From Porphyromonadaceae bacterium (GTDB lineage Bacteria > Bacteroidota > Bacteroidia > Bacteroidales > Dysgonomonadaceae), in assembly GCA_021372865.1 (NCBI GenBank), contig JAJFTO010000003.1, positions 34,201 to 98,200 on the forward strand: 64,000 nt of DNA. Reading direction: 5' to 3'. The notes beneath the pieces were generated by a model. That model worked only from the letters and a program-made list of their open reading frames with translations, made no database searches and was not told where the DNA came from. Shown piece after piece: positions 38,674-47,871 of the stretch. Numbering within the stretch: the stretch's first letter is position 1; each line of letters opens with the position of its first letter. Both the position numbers and the translations under genes were made by a program.

Positions 38674-39932
38674 TAGACCAGTTCCAGGAGATATTGGATA
38701 CACTGAAAAAAAACAAGCTGCGTACCACACTCACCGGTCTCTCCGTTTCGTGGGGGATCTTTATCCTGATTGTACTGCTCGGAGCAGGCAACGGACTAAA
38801 GAACGGCGTGACGCAAAACTTCAGCTCACGGGCCGTCAACCGCATCAACCTCTGGTCGGGTAACACCTCCATGCCGCACAACGGTCTGAAATCAGGACGG
38901 CAGCTCACATTTACGGAAGATGAAGTATCGGCCATCAGCAACCAGGTGGAAGCAAGCCGCCTCATTACGGCCCGATACAACACCAACCAGACCATCTCCT
39001 ACGGCACCGAATATGGCTCCTATGGATTCAGGGGGGTCATGCCTAGCTATTACGACATTGAAAAGCTGACCATTCCGCCGGGAAAAGGCCGCTTTATCAA
39101 TGAGATGGATATGAAAGAGAAAAACAAGGTGATTGTGCTGGATCAGAAGATTGCCGATGTGCTTTTCAAGAATGAAGATCCCCTTGGAAAAATAGTCAGA
39201 GCAGGACAGGTGATGTTCAAGGTGGTGGGTATCAACACCAAGAAAGAGCAATGGGAAGGTTCCAATGCCTACATCCCCTTTTCCACGGCACAAGCCATTT
39301 ATAATCCCAAACACAAGTTCGGGCAGATCACTTTCACGGTAGAAGGCCTCACCACAAAAGCACAGAACGACCGCTTCAACGAGTCGCTCCGGAGAATGAT
39401 GGGACAACGTCTCAACTTTAATCCCGAGGACCAGCAGGCACTTTATATCTGGAATGCGCAATCCGAATATGTGGAAACGATGAAGATATTTGACGGCATC
39501 ACGCTCTTTGTCACCATCATCGGCATACTCACCCTCATTGCCGGCATCGTGGGCGTGAGCAACATCATGCTGGTGTCGGTGAAGGAGCGTACACGCGAGA
39601 TCGGGATCCGCAAAGCCATCGGGGCTACCCCCCTGGCCATTCTTCAGACCATCATTTTGGAGTCGATCTTCATCACCACCCTCTTCGGCTATATCGGCAT
39701 GATGCTGGGTATCGGCCTCACCGAGCTGATCAATTACTTTATGGTACAGGCAGCCAACGGGAAACCGGTTACGGATGAACGGCAAATGTCCATTTTCACC
39801 AATCCCACCGTCGACATCGGATATGCCCTCTTTGCCACAATCATACTAATCATTGCCGGCGTGATCGCAGGGTATCTCCCCGCCCGCAAGGCTGTGCGCG
39901 TACAACCCATCGAAGCAATGAGGCAGGAATAA
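38670..39932 (+). CDS. MacB-like ABC transporter permease (first)
   Basis: A 420-residue protein with one N-terminal helix (about residues 18-38), a MacB periplasmic core domain (about residues 45-260) and a C-terminal FtsX domain with three helices (GVSNIMLVSVKERTREIGIR, then LESIFITTLFGYIGMMLGIG). It pairs with the 415-residue permease downstream. It is coupled by overlap to the ATPase. Confidence 0.9.
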   Translation: MIDQFQEILDTLKKNKLRTTLTGLSVSWGIFILIVLLGAGNGLKNGVTQNFSSRAVNRINLWSGNTSMPHNGLKSGRQLTFTEDEVSAISNQVEASRLITARYNTNQTISYGTEYGSYGFRGVMPSYYDIEKLTIPPGKGRFINEMDMKEKNKVIVLDQKIADVLFKNEDPLGKIVRAGQVMFKVVGINTKKEQWEGSNAYIPFSTAQAIYNPKHKFGQITFTVEGLTTKAQNDRFNESLRRMMGQRLNFNPEDQQALYIWNAQSEYVETMKIFDGITLFVTIIGILTLIAGIVGVSNIMLVSVKERTREIGIRKAIGATPLAILQTIILESIFITTLFGYIGMMLGIGLTELINYFMVQAANGKPVTDERQMSIFTNPTVDIGYALFATIILIIAGVIAGYLPARKAVRVQPIEAMRQE

Positions 39933-40023
39933 TGATGTGATGATATGCAGATGTGATGATGTGATGATGTGCAGATTGAATCAACAAATCAAATAATTAG
40001 CGAATCAACCAATCAACTACAAT

Positions 40024-41271
40024 ATGTTCGACTTAGACAGATGGCAGGAAATATGGATTACCATTACGCACAACAAGTCGCGTAGTGTGCTCACTGCTTT
40101 CGGCGTGTTCTGGGGCATGCTGATGCTGGTGCTGATGGTCGGTGCCGGCAACGCGCTGGAGAAGGGAATGAGTTCCCAGATTGAAGGATTTGCCACCAAC
40201 TCCTGCTTCTTTGCCTCGGAACGTACCACGCTCCCCTACAAAGGATTCCGCAAAGGACGCCGATGGGATATGACCAACAGCGACATTCCCGTAATCCGGG
40301 AGAAGGTGAAAGAACTCCAGTATATCTCGCCGGTACTATTTGGAGGAGGTACCGACAAGAATGTGGTACGGGGCGAGAAAAACGGTTCCTATCAGGTGAA
40401 GGGTTGTTATCCCGAATATGACCTGATAGAGAAAAGCAAGATGCTCTACGGCCGCTATGTGAACGACATCGACATAGCCGAAAAAAGAAAAGTGTGCGTC
40501 ATCGGCGAACGGATCTACGAAGTGCTTTTCCAGAAGGGTGAAGACCCTACCGGCAAGCAGATCCGGGTGAACGGCATCTACTTCCAGGTGATAGGCGTGG
40601 CACGAAGCACCTCCGGTGTCAGCATCGGTGGACAGACTGCTGAGACGGTGGTCCTCCCCTTCTCCACCATGCAGCAGGCCTTCAACCAGGGGAACGTCAT
40701 CCATTTTCTGGCTGCCACAGCAAAAGAGGGAGTGCCGGTAAAGGTCATTCAGGACAAGATACTGGAGATATTGAAACAACAGCATCAGATCGCACCCGAA
40801 GACAAGGAAGCGGTGTTCAACATGAACATCGAAGAACAGTTCAAGATGTTCAACTACCTCGGCATCGGCATCGCCGCACTGATCTGGATCGTGGGACTCG
40901 GCACCATCTTTGCCGGCGCCATCGGCGTAAGCAACATCATGCTGGTCACCGTGCGCGAGCGCACCAAGGAAATCGGCATCCGCCGCGCGCTGGGAGCCAC
41001 GCCGCGCGACATCATCGGGCAGATACTGAGTGAGAGCATCGTCCTCACCGTCATTGCCGGGATCACCGGCATCGTCGTGGGCGTGGGACTGCTGCGAGCT
41101 ACCGGCATCGTACTGAGTCAGGGCGACCAGTTCTTCAAGGATCCCCAGATCTCTTTCGGCATGGCTGTAATCTCCCTGCTCATCCTGCTCGTCATCGGCA
41201 CCTTTGCCGGATATATTCCCGCACAGCGGGCCATGATGATCAAACCGGTAGAAGCAATCGGAGAAGAGTAA
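40024..41271 (+). CDS. MacB-like ABC transporter permease (second)
   Basis: A 415-residue paralogue of the upstream permease with the same layout: helix near residues 20-40, MacB_PCD domain, FtsX domain (GVSNIMLVTVRERTKEIGIR). Two unequal permeases probably make a heterodimer with one ATPase gene supplying both sites. The 91-base gap before it contains simple repeats of GATGTGATGAT type and no promoter that I can support. Confidence 0.9.
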   Translation: MFDLDRWQEIWITITHNKSRSVLTAFGVFWGMLMLVLMVGAGNALEKGMSSQIEGFATNSCFFASERTTLPYKGFRKGRRWDMTNSDIPVIREKVKELQYISPVLFGGGTDKNVVRGEKNGSYQVKGCYPEYDLIEKSKMLYGRYVNDIDIAEKRKVCVIGERIYEVLFQKGEDPTGKQIRVNGIYFQVIGVARSTSGVSIGGQTAETVVLPFSTMQQAFNQGNVIHFLAATAKEGVPVKVIQDKILEILKQQHQIAPEDKEAVFNMNIEEQFKMFNYLGIGIAALIWIVGLGTIFAGAIGVSNIMLVTVRERTKEIGIRRALGATPRDIIGQILSESIVLTVIAGITGIVVGVGLLRATGIVLSQGDQFFKDPQISFGMAVISLLILLVIGTFAGYIPAQRAMMIKPVEAIGEE

Positions 41272-41331
41272 GCTGATTCCTGAATCCTGAATCCTGACAA
41301 CTAAAAACAACCCCAAATAATATAAATTTTT

Positions 41332-42438
41332 ATGAAACGAATACTGAAAATTGCTGGACTGGTGCTGCTGGGACTTTTGGTCATTTCCACCTTTGTGTTC
41401 CTCTGGCAGAAATCACGTCCCAAGGTGGTAAACTACAAGATTGAAACGGCCACGACAGACACAATCGAAAAAAGAACGGTCGCCACCGGCAAGGTGGAGC
41501 CGCGCAACGAGATTCTTATCAAGCCACAGATGTCGGGCATCATCTCCGAAATCTACAAGGAGGCGGGCGACAAGGTGCAGGCGGGTGACATCATCGCCAA
41601 GATACAGGTGGTACCCGACATGGTAAACCTGAGCAGCGCCGAGTCTCGCGTACAGCGTGCACAGCTGGCAGCAGACCAGAGCCGCAGCAATTATGAGCGC
41701 GACCGCAGGCTGTTTGAGAGCCAGGTGATCTCGAAGGAAGAGTTCGATAAAGTGCAGCTGCAGTACAAGAACGACCAGGAGGAGCTACGCGCCGCCAACG
41801 ACAACCTGAGCCTCGTCCGCACCGGTATCACGCAAAGTTCCGCCAAGACCAGCAACACGCTGGTACGTTCCACCGTGAGTGGCACCATCCTCGACGTACC
41901 GGTCAAGGTAGGTAACTCGGTGATTCAGTCCAACAACTTCAACGATGGTACCACCGTGGCCTCGGTCGCCAACCTGAGCGACATGCTCTTTGTGGGAAAA
42001 ATCGACGAGACGGAAGTGGGCAAGCTTTCCGTCGGCATGCCCATGGAAATCACCATCGGGGCCATCCAGGACCGGAAAATTCCTGCCTCGCTGGAGTATG
42101 TCTCTCCCAAAGGCGTGGAAGAGAGCGGAGCCATCCTCTTTGAGATGAAGGCAGCCATGGTGCTTCCCTCCGATGTGTTTATCCGGGCGGGTTACAGCGC
42201 CAATGCCGACATCATCCTCGACAAACGTAGCGGTGTGCTCACCATCCCTGAGAGTTCTGTGGAGTTCAGCGGCGACTCGGCCTTTGTCTATCTGGTAAAG
42301 AAAGAAAAACCGCAGGAGTTTGAACGCCATCAGGTGAAGATTGGCCTCTCCGACGGTATTCACATCGAAGTAACCGAAGGGTTGAAAGAGAACGACAAGA
42401 TCCGCGGTACAGAGATCATTGAAGAAAAGAAAAAATAA
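41332..42438 (+). CDS. periplasmic adaptor (membrane fusion) subunit, MacA/HlyD type
   Basis: A 368-residue protein with an N-terminal anchor helix (residues 5-25), lipoyl half-motifs (KPQMSGIISEIYKEAGDKVQ and VRSTVSGTILDVPVKVGNSV), a coiled coil between them (about residues 95-165) and a beta-barrel C-terminal part. It bridges the permeases and the TolC-type channel encoded next. Confidence 0.92.
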   Translation: MKRILKIAGLVLLGLLVISTFVFLWQKSRPKVVNYKIETATTDTIEKRTVATGKVEPRNEILIKPQMSGIISEIYKEAGDKVQAGDIIAKIQVVPDMVNLSSAESRVQRAQLAADQSRSNYERDRRLFESQVISKEEFDKVQLQYKNDQEELRAANDNLSLVRTGITQSSAKTSNTLVRSTVSGTILDVPVKVGNSVIQSNNFNDGTTVASVANLSDMLFVGKIDETEVGKLSVGMPMEITIGAIQDRKIPASLEYVSPKGVEESGAILFEMKAAMVLPSDVFIRAGYSANADIILDKRSGVLTIPESSVEFSGDSAFVYLVKKEKPQEFERHQVKIGLSDGIHIEVTEGLKENDKIRGTEIIEEKKK

Positions 42439-42476
42439 CTGACTGCCTTCACCGACAGTCGTCAACCATCCATATT

Positions 42477-43790
42477 ATGCAGATCAGAATCATTGTCTCC
42501 AGCCTGTTGCTTACCTGCAGTGCCCTCTTTACGGTATCTGCACAGCAGCAGTACACCCTAACGGAATGCATTGATATTGCCCTGGAGAACAACCGCAATA
42601 TCAAACAGCAGGAGCTGAACCGGCAACAACGGGAGATTGCCTACAGCCAGGCGCGGGCCGACCTGCTGCCCAACCTGAATGCGTCGGCAGGACAAAGCTT
42701 TGTCTTCGGTCGCTCCATCGGCCTCGACAACACTTATGTGAACACCAACTCATCACAGACCAGCTTCGGCATCGGTGCAGACATCACCTTATTCGACGGG
42801 TTGCGCATGAAGCACAACATCGATGCCCGCAAAGCAGACATGCAGGCTTCGCAAGCCGACCTCGAGAAGATGCGTGACGACATCATCATGAGCGTTTCCA
42901 CCGCCTTCCTGCAAGCACTGCTCAACCGCGAGCTGCTGCAGATTGCCGAGACCCAGCTCGAAACCACCCGGGCCGATATTGCCCGTCGCACAGAACTGGT
43001 AAAGAGTGGCAGGATGGCAAAGGGGGAACTTTATGAACAGGAAGCGCAATTGGCCCGTGAGGAGCTCAACAGGGTACAGGCAGCCAGCAACCTGAAACTG
43101 GCATTGCTCGACCTGGCACAGATCATGGAGTTGGAGAAGTTCGACGATTTCGATGTAACAGCCCCACCGGCTGAGACACTCATTAGCCAAACACCGTTAC
43201 TTGTATCGGAAGCGGTTTATGAGAGTGCGCTGGCAAACCGTCCCATCATCAGGAGTATGCAGTATCGGATCGAAAGCAGTGAGAAAGAGAAACTGATGGC
43301 CCGGTCGCAACTCTATCCGTCGCTCTCCTTTGGTGCCAACATGGGAACAGGATACTACAACATGAGCGGAAGGAACAACGACTCCTTCAGCTCGCAATTG
43401 CGCAACAACGTAAGCAACTCGCTCGGTTTCAGCCTGCGCATCCCCATTTTTAATAAATTTCAAGTCAGAAACAACATCCAGAGTGCCGAGCTGGCCATTT
43501 CCAACACCCGCCTGGAGATGGACAAGACTAAGCTGGAGCTCCGCAAACAGGTTGAGCAGGCATATTACAATGCCGTGGGAGCCAAAAGTCGTTGGGAAGC
43601 GGCACAGAAATCGGTTGCCGCCAGCAACGAAGCATATCGTTTTGCCGAAGAGAAGCATGAGAGTGGTCGTGCCAACACCTATGAGCTGACCCTGGCCAAA
43701 AACAACCAGACCCAGGCCCTGGGTGAAGAGGCTCAGGCAAAATACGAATACGCTTTCCGGTTAAAAATACTTGAACTGTTAAAAGACTGA
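42477..43790 (+). CDS. TolC family outer membrane efflux protein
   Basis: A 437-residue protein with a signal peptide (LLLTCSALFTVSAQ) and two internally similar halves of long helices (LTECIDIALENNRNIKQQEL at the start of half 1; VSEAVYESALANRPIIRSMQ at half 2). It forms a trimeric outer-membrane channel for the exporter. It follows the adaptor gene with a 38-base gap. Confidence 0.93.
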   Translation: MQIRIIVSSLLLTCSALFTVSAQQQYTLTECIDIALENNRNIKQQELNRQQREIAYSQARADLLPNLNASAGQSFVFGRSIGLDNTYVNTNSSQTSFGIGADITLFDGLRMKHNIDARKADMQASQADLEKMRDDIIMSVSTAFLQALLNRELLQIAETQLETTRADIARRTELVKSGRMAKGELYEQEAQLAREELNRVQAASNLKLALLDLAQIMELEKFDDFDVTAPPAETLISQTPLLVSEAVYESALANRPIIRSMQYRIESSEKEKLMARSQLYPSLSFGANMGTGYYNMSGRNNDSFSSQLRNNVSNSLGFSLRIPIFNKFQVRNNIQSAELAISNTRLEMDKTKLELRKQVEQAYYNAVGAKSRWEAAQKSVAASNEAYRFAEEKHESGRANTYELTLAKNNQTQALGEEAQAKYEYAFRLKILELLKD

Positions 43791-43843
43791 TTTTCTGTAA
43801 CCGGGAACAACAACGTATTGTCATATCCTAAAAAAAGAAACAG

Positions 43844-44560
43844 ATGAAACGAACAATTTCCCTTTTATCCATCATCCTGCTGTTTGCAATAAGCAGCAGC
43901 TCCTGCGCACAATCGCGCCGTGCTACAGACCAGTTTGACGTGTCGGACTTCACGGCCATCGAAGCATCGGTGGTAGCCAACATTCATGTCCGGCAGTCGC
44001 CCCGCACCGCCGTCACCGCCGAAGGCAGCGAAGAGTTGCTCAATGCGCTCGACGTGCGAATGGACAACGGTAAACTGATCCTCAAGATGGAGGAAAGCTT
44101 TCTGAAGCGATTTCGTAAAAGATCCGAAAACCTGGTCATCGCCATCACCACACCCACCCTTACACGAATTGCCTCCGAGGGTGTGGGCAACATTGTGATC
44201 GACGGCACCTTAACTTCCCCCGAACTGGTTATTCAGTCGGAAGGAGTGGGTAACATCACCGCGGAAAACCTCCGCTCCGAGAAAGTAGTCATCAATTCTG
44301 AGGGAGTGGGAAACATCACGCTGCGCGGAACGGCCGGCAACGTGGAGATCAGGTCGGAAGGCGTGGGCAATGTCAATGCCGACGGACTGAAAGCAAAACG
44401 CACCATGGTCTCCTCCGCTGGCGTGGGCAACGTGAGCTGCCATGCATCGGAATACCTCAAGGTACGTTCGGATGGCATTGGCAATGTGCGGTATTACGGC
44501 AGCCCGGCAGAGAAGGAGTTCTCCAAGGACGGCATCGGCAAAATAAAAGCAGGCGACTAA
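43844..44560 (+). CDS. head GIN domain protein (DUF2807)
   Basis: A 238-residue secreted protein (signal ending SSSC, possibly lipidated at about C21). The body is a right-handed beta-helix made of about six repeats carrying EGVGNI/VGNV motifs (GVGNIVIDG, GVGNITAEN, GVGNITLRG, GVGNVNADG, GVGNVSCHA, GIGNVRYYG), the DUF2807 pattern. Function is unknown. It is the last gene of the efflux operon and ends at a strong terminator, so an envelope role tied to export or stress is suggested. Confidence 0.88.
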   Translation: MKRTISLLSIILLFAISSSSCAQSRRATDQFDVSDFTAIEASVVANIHVRQSPRTAVTAEGSEELLNALDVRMDNGKLILKMEESFLKRFRKRSENLVIAITTPTLTRIASEGVGNIVIDGTLTSPELVIQSEGVGNITAENLRSEKVVINSEGVGNITLRGTAGNVEIRSEGVGNVNADGLKAKRTMVSSAGVGNVSCHASEYLKVRSDGIGNVRYYGSPAEKEFSKDGIGKIKAGD

Positions 44561-44610
44561 TTCCTGCTTATCCATAACAATACTCTACTTCTAAATTACA
44601 AAAAAACCGG

Positions 44611-44638
44611 AACCGGGGGCTTGCGAAAGTCCCCGGTT
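44611..44638 (+). terminator. Rho-independent terminator of the efflux operon
   Basis: AACCGGGGGCTT pairs with AAAGTCCCCGGTT (one G-T pair) around a short loop, with TTTATTTAT following. Confidence 0.85.
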
Positions 44639-44644
44639 TATTTA

Positions 44645-45081
44645 TCATCTTTTATTCTCATCTGATAGCCACTGCCATATATCGTAATTATTGATATGCG
44701 AGGGAAATCCTTGAGTATTTTTTTTTATATGAGAAACCGATTGATCCAAGGCGTTATTCATTTGAAATCTATCATCTCTCCAGACCTTGTTCAAAATATC
44801 ATTTCGGTTAACCGTAGAGTTTATTTTTTCAAGTAACAGGGAGAACACCTGTATTACCTTGTCCCGCAATTGAAAGTTTTTATGATTGATTGTCAATAGT
44901 TCTCTATGTCAAGTGCCGTTCCAGTCATGAATATGATCGGCACAACACCATTTATCTTCCGAATTTTAGCGGCAACCGTAAATCCATCTATTCCGGGAAG
45001 TACCACATCCAGCAGGAGCAGTCGTGGATTCGATTCTTTGATATCGTCTTCTACCAGTAATATCAGATCAACTAAATAAAA
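44645..45081 (-). pseudogene. degenerate OmpR-family response regulator
   Basis: On the minus strand the receiver domain is recognisable as LILLVEDDIKES directly joined to NPRLLLLDVVLPGIDGF, so about 35 residues between the first Asp pair and the phospho-acceptor region are deleted. The frame then stops (TGTALDIENY-stop, near 44890). The winged-helix output domain continues in another frame (44645-44896, NRNDILNKVWRDDRF then NNALDQSVSHIKK). Internal deletion, frameshift and loss of the receiver's C-terminal half mean it cannot make a working regulator. It resembles RprY-type regulators. No partner histidine kinase is adjacent. Confidence 0.85.
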
Positions 45082-45156
45082 TCGCGATCAGTTTCAACTA
45101 CTGATTCGCATTAAATATTTAAATATTTACTTTTTGTCAAATGATATAGAACTTGA

Positions 45157-45846
45157 CTACTCTTTGAACAAAAACAACCGATTTTCCAATAATTCAATAT
45201 ATTTTTCTTGGTTTTCCTGTGAAAGAAAAGAAAATTTTATCTCATGTTTCATTTTTTTCTCTGCTTTGATAAATCGCTTAAAGGTATTCAAAATCTGTTT
45301 TTCGGTCAATTGAATTTTCAATCCCAAGTTTATAAAGTCCGATTTTGTCAGTTTTCGCTTCTTTCCGTTGATAGTGAGTGCCGTTTCTTCGTCATCTTCC
45401 GGAAGATGCAGGTTTACATTCAATAAATCATACGCCGGCGACAATAGCCATTCCTTATTATTTAAAATTAAAGAGAAATTTTTCAGGTGCATATCGTTAT
45501 TTCCAGTGATATAACTGAAAAGAACTACCTCAAAAAGCCGAAGCAGGTCGAGTAATGTATTGGATGAGTATTCTGCAACTGCTTTTCCGACCTTTTCCAC
45601 AGAACTTTTGTATTTATCAAAAGCTTTCAGAATCTGAAACATATCCAGCATATGGATTTTTTCGCCTGTTTCCGTACGGTCTATCCTTTTGGTAATGTAG
45701 GAAAGTTCGCCGGATTTTAACCGAATCAACGAAGAGGAAACTACCGAAATGCCGCAAAGTTCAGCCATTCGAATGGTAAGATGCTCGTTTTCTGCCATTT
45801 GATGGAAAGTTCCATATAGAATACTTTCCCCTGTCTCATGCCTCAA
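45157..45846 (-). pseudogene. N-terminally truncated HipA-like kinase
   Basis: The 229-residue frame matches only the C-terminal domain of HipA toxins: ENEHLTIRMAELCGI, YITKRIDR (ATP-site Arg), the catalytic FSYITGNNDMHLKNFS loop, and the SPAYDLLN metal Asp. Full HipA-type proteins have another 80-100 or more residues before this, including the P-loop-like region. Upstream, in a different frame and ending in a stop near 45840, lies a short segment (LVKVNQVLMMFGNKLAPVNH) that is not continuous. There is no HipB gene. The start codon would be a TTG. A remnant of a toxin-antitoxin locus is most likely. Confidence 0.7.
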
Positions 45847-45926
45847 TCTCCTTATGGTTTACAGGCGCCAGCTTATTCCCAAACATCATCAACACCTGAT
45901 TCACTTTTACCAAACTGAGGTTTTCT

Positions 45927-46067
45927 TTACCCAATACGCTCTACCATGGAGCTTTGCATCTCCACCATGGCACAGCCAAGCTGATTGATGCGAATGGCAA
46001 CACCCGATTTGCCGTCCACGGTGATCAGCTCACCTTCGAGGCCGGCAATTTGTTCTTTAAATCCATA
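45927..46067 (-). pseudogene. C-terminal KOW fragment of a UpxY/NusG-like antiterminator
   Basis: The minus-strand frame YGFKEQIAGLEGELITVD, then KSGVAIRINQLGCAMVEM, ending VERIG-stop, matches the C-terminal KOW domain of UpxY/RfaH-like antiterminators, which normally are about 170-200 residues long. The N-terminal NGN domain is missing. The fragment abuts and overlaps the end of the methyltransferase gene, so a deletion or recombination joined the two. Confidence 0.72.
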
Positions 46068-46707
46068 CGCCCGGTGTCGGTACCACAAAGTCTTTTCTGC
46101 CGATAAAACGAATGACCGAGGCCGTTCCATTATGATAATCACCTTCCTGCAACTCAATCTCCACCTCTTCCAGCTCCAGGATTGAATATGTATGAAAGTC
46201 GTCTTTCATGTCCCGGATAGAATATAAAAAGTCTATGTTCCCGGGACCACCCACATTCCTGTTTTTCTTTTGATATTCGATATGGTTCTTGCTGAAAAGC
46301 TCGGCTATCACGATGCCGCCGGGACGTAATACATGATAAATTGAATCATACAACGAGCGTCTTTCATCTTTGGCCAAATGCAAATATATCAATGCCACAA
46401 CATCAAATTGCTCTTTTTGATAATCAAGATGCTGTATCTCACCTACTCTGTAATCAATTTGTACATTATGTCTTGCTGCAAGCTTTTCCGCTTTCATTTT
46501 TCCTACCGGACTTATATCATAGGCCCCTACCTCCCATCCCATTCGGGCAGCATACACAGCATTTCTCCCCTCACCCTCACCAGGAAACAATATTTTCCCC
46601 GCAGGCAACTTTTTCAATTGTTCCTGAAGATAATTATTGGGCAATTCGCCGTAAGCATATTCATCACTTGAATACCTGTTATTCCAATTATCGACAATAC
46701 TATTCAT
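46057..46707 (-). CDS. class I SAM-dependent methyltransferase, TehB-like
   Basis: A 216-residue cytosolic methyltransferase. Motif I is ILFPGEGEGRNAVYAA (a variant of the usual ExGxGxG), followed by DISPVGKMKAEKLA, FDVVALIYLHL and the HVLRPGGIVIAEL block. It resembles TehB and related small-molecule or thiol methyltransferases; the substrate is unknown. The last 11 residues (DFVVPTPGVWI) run into the UpxY remnant in another frame and are probably not native. Confidence 0.82.
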   Translation of the reverse strand: MNSIVDNWNNRYSSDEYAYGELPNNYLQEQLKKLPAGKILFPGEGEGRNAVYAARMGWEVGAYDISPVGKMKAEKLAARHNVQIDYRVGEIQHLDYQKEQFDVVALIYLHLAKDERRSLYDSIYHVLRPGGIVIAELFSKNHIEYQKKNRNVGGPGNIDFLYSIRDMKDDFHTYSILELEEVEIELQEGDYHNGTASVIRFIGRKDFVVPTPGVWI

Positions 46708-46861
46708 GTTACTTCAATATATTTGTTAATAACGCTCCAATTGCACCGAACGTTCATATGGAAAGCAGCGACAGAGTTCAAAAAATAGGAATCGGGATGC
46801 TATAGGTCAAGAAATGATTAAGCAAAACAAACACAAATGGCAAATTCTTAGTGAGTGGGCT

Positions 46862-47371
46862 TTAATTTGTCTTCTTACCCTTTCCTTCAATGTATACCAT
46901 AAAGTTCACTCCGTCATTCGACATCTCAAACTTTGTATTTACCAAATCATTTTCCAGCAATGTGTATGTCAGTCTGAATACGGGTGTGTTTGTTAATTTG
47001 ATACTTGTAAAAGTAATAGATTTGTCCGCATAGGTTATCGCATAGTTAATAATATGACCTTCATTATCAAAGTATATCGCCTTGGATGGACTTTTACTAT
47101 CGTTGGAATAGACTACCATTAAATCATCGTGTATAATTTTGGGCTTATTGTTTGTCGCAGGGTATTCTGAATGACTTTTACGAACAATTATATTTTTGTC
47201 AAGGTCATATGCAAACGAAAAAGTCCCTCCACCTTGTCCAGGATTCCCGGTTCCCTCTCCTTTCCACTCACCCATCAGCCAACGCCAATTGTCACTTGGT
47301 AAATTTTGCTGTCCAAAGCACAGAACAGCCATTGAAAGTAATGCCGCACACAATAATAGTTTTGTTTTCAT
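46862..47371 (-). CDS. secreted DUF1579-like / lipocalin-type protein
   Basis: A 169-residue protein with a signal peptide (LLLCAALLSMAVLCFG) followed by a beta-rich domain starting NWRWLMGEWKGEGTGNPGQG, typical of DUF1579 and similar small beta-barrel proteins, with the pattern up to FEMSNDGVNFMVYIEGKGKK. The ligand is unknown. It stands alone in a region with decayed genes but appears intact. Confidence 0.65.
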   Translation of the reverse strand: MKTKLLLCAALLSMAVLCFGQQNLPSDNWRWLMGEWKGEGTGNPGQGGGTFSFAYDLDKNIIVRKSHSEYPATNNKPKIIHDDLMVVYSNDSKSPSKAIYFDNEGHIINYAITYADKSITFTSIKLTNTPVFRLTYTLLENDLVNTKFEMSNDGVNFMVYIEGKGKKTN

Positions 47372-47490
47372 TGTTGAATTATTTTTGATTTTTTTTGATT
47401 CTTCCGAAGTGTAAGCTACCTTTTTTTTAGAACTGTCTTTGATCTGACTGCTAAATTAGTTATTTATGCGAATCAGTAGTTGAAATATTA

Positions 47491-47745
47491 TTGCCAGAGA
47501 TATCTTCATTCATGCCGGCTGATTGTGACAGGGGTTATTCCGTAAACAATACTTTGGCGCTGCGTGTCATGTTCAAAAAGTTGGCTGAGAGCGTAAAGCA
47601 GCCAATATCATTCACCCGGATAGCCAATATTGTATCATCAACAGGAGTAAAAGTAGGAACTCAAACCATAATTAATTACATAGAGTATGCAAAAGAACAG
47701 AAATTGAATATTGGTGATGCTGTAATTGATGTTGTGCCGATATGA
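47491..47745 (+). pseudogene. C-terminal fragment of an AAA/DUF4143 ATPase
   Basis: The frame carries KKLAESVKQPISFTRIANIV and GVKVGTQTIINYIEYAKE, the winged-helix/DUF4143 region of Bacteroidota AAA+ proteins that are about 380-400 residues long. Everything N-terminal (Walker motifs) is gone, and the last 15 residues diverge. It is a remnant, ended by the terminator at 47764-47799. Confidence 0.72.
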
Positions 47746-47763
47746 AAGTGGCTTTTGAGTTAA

Positions 47764-47799
47764 AAAAAGCCCGATTAGTGAAAACTGATCGGACTTTTT
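47764..47799. terminator. bidirectional terminator
   Basis: AAAAAGCCCGATTAGT and ACTGATCGGACTTTTT form a 16-bp stem with two mismatches and a GAAA loop. A/T tails are on both sides. Confidence 0.82.
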
Positions 47800-47871
47800 A
47801 TTTCAAATATTGTATATTTGGATAGTAAAAAACGTGGGTAGTTTTACAAAATCACAGTAAATTAAATAACT

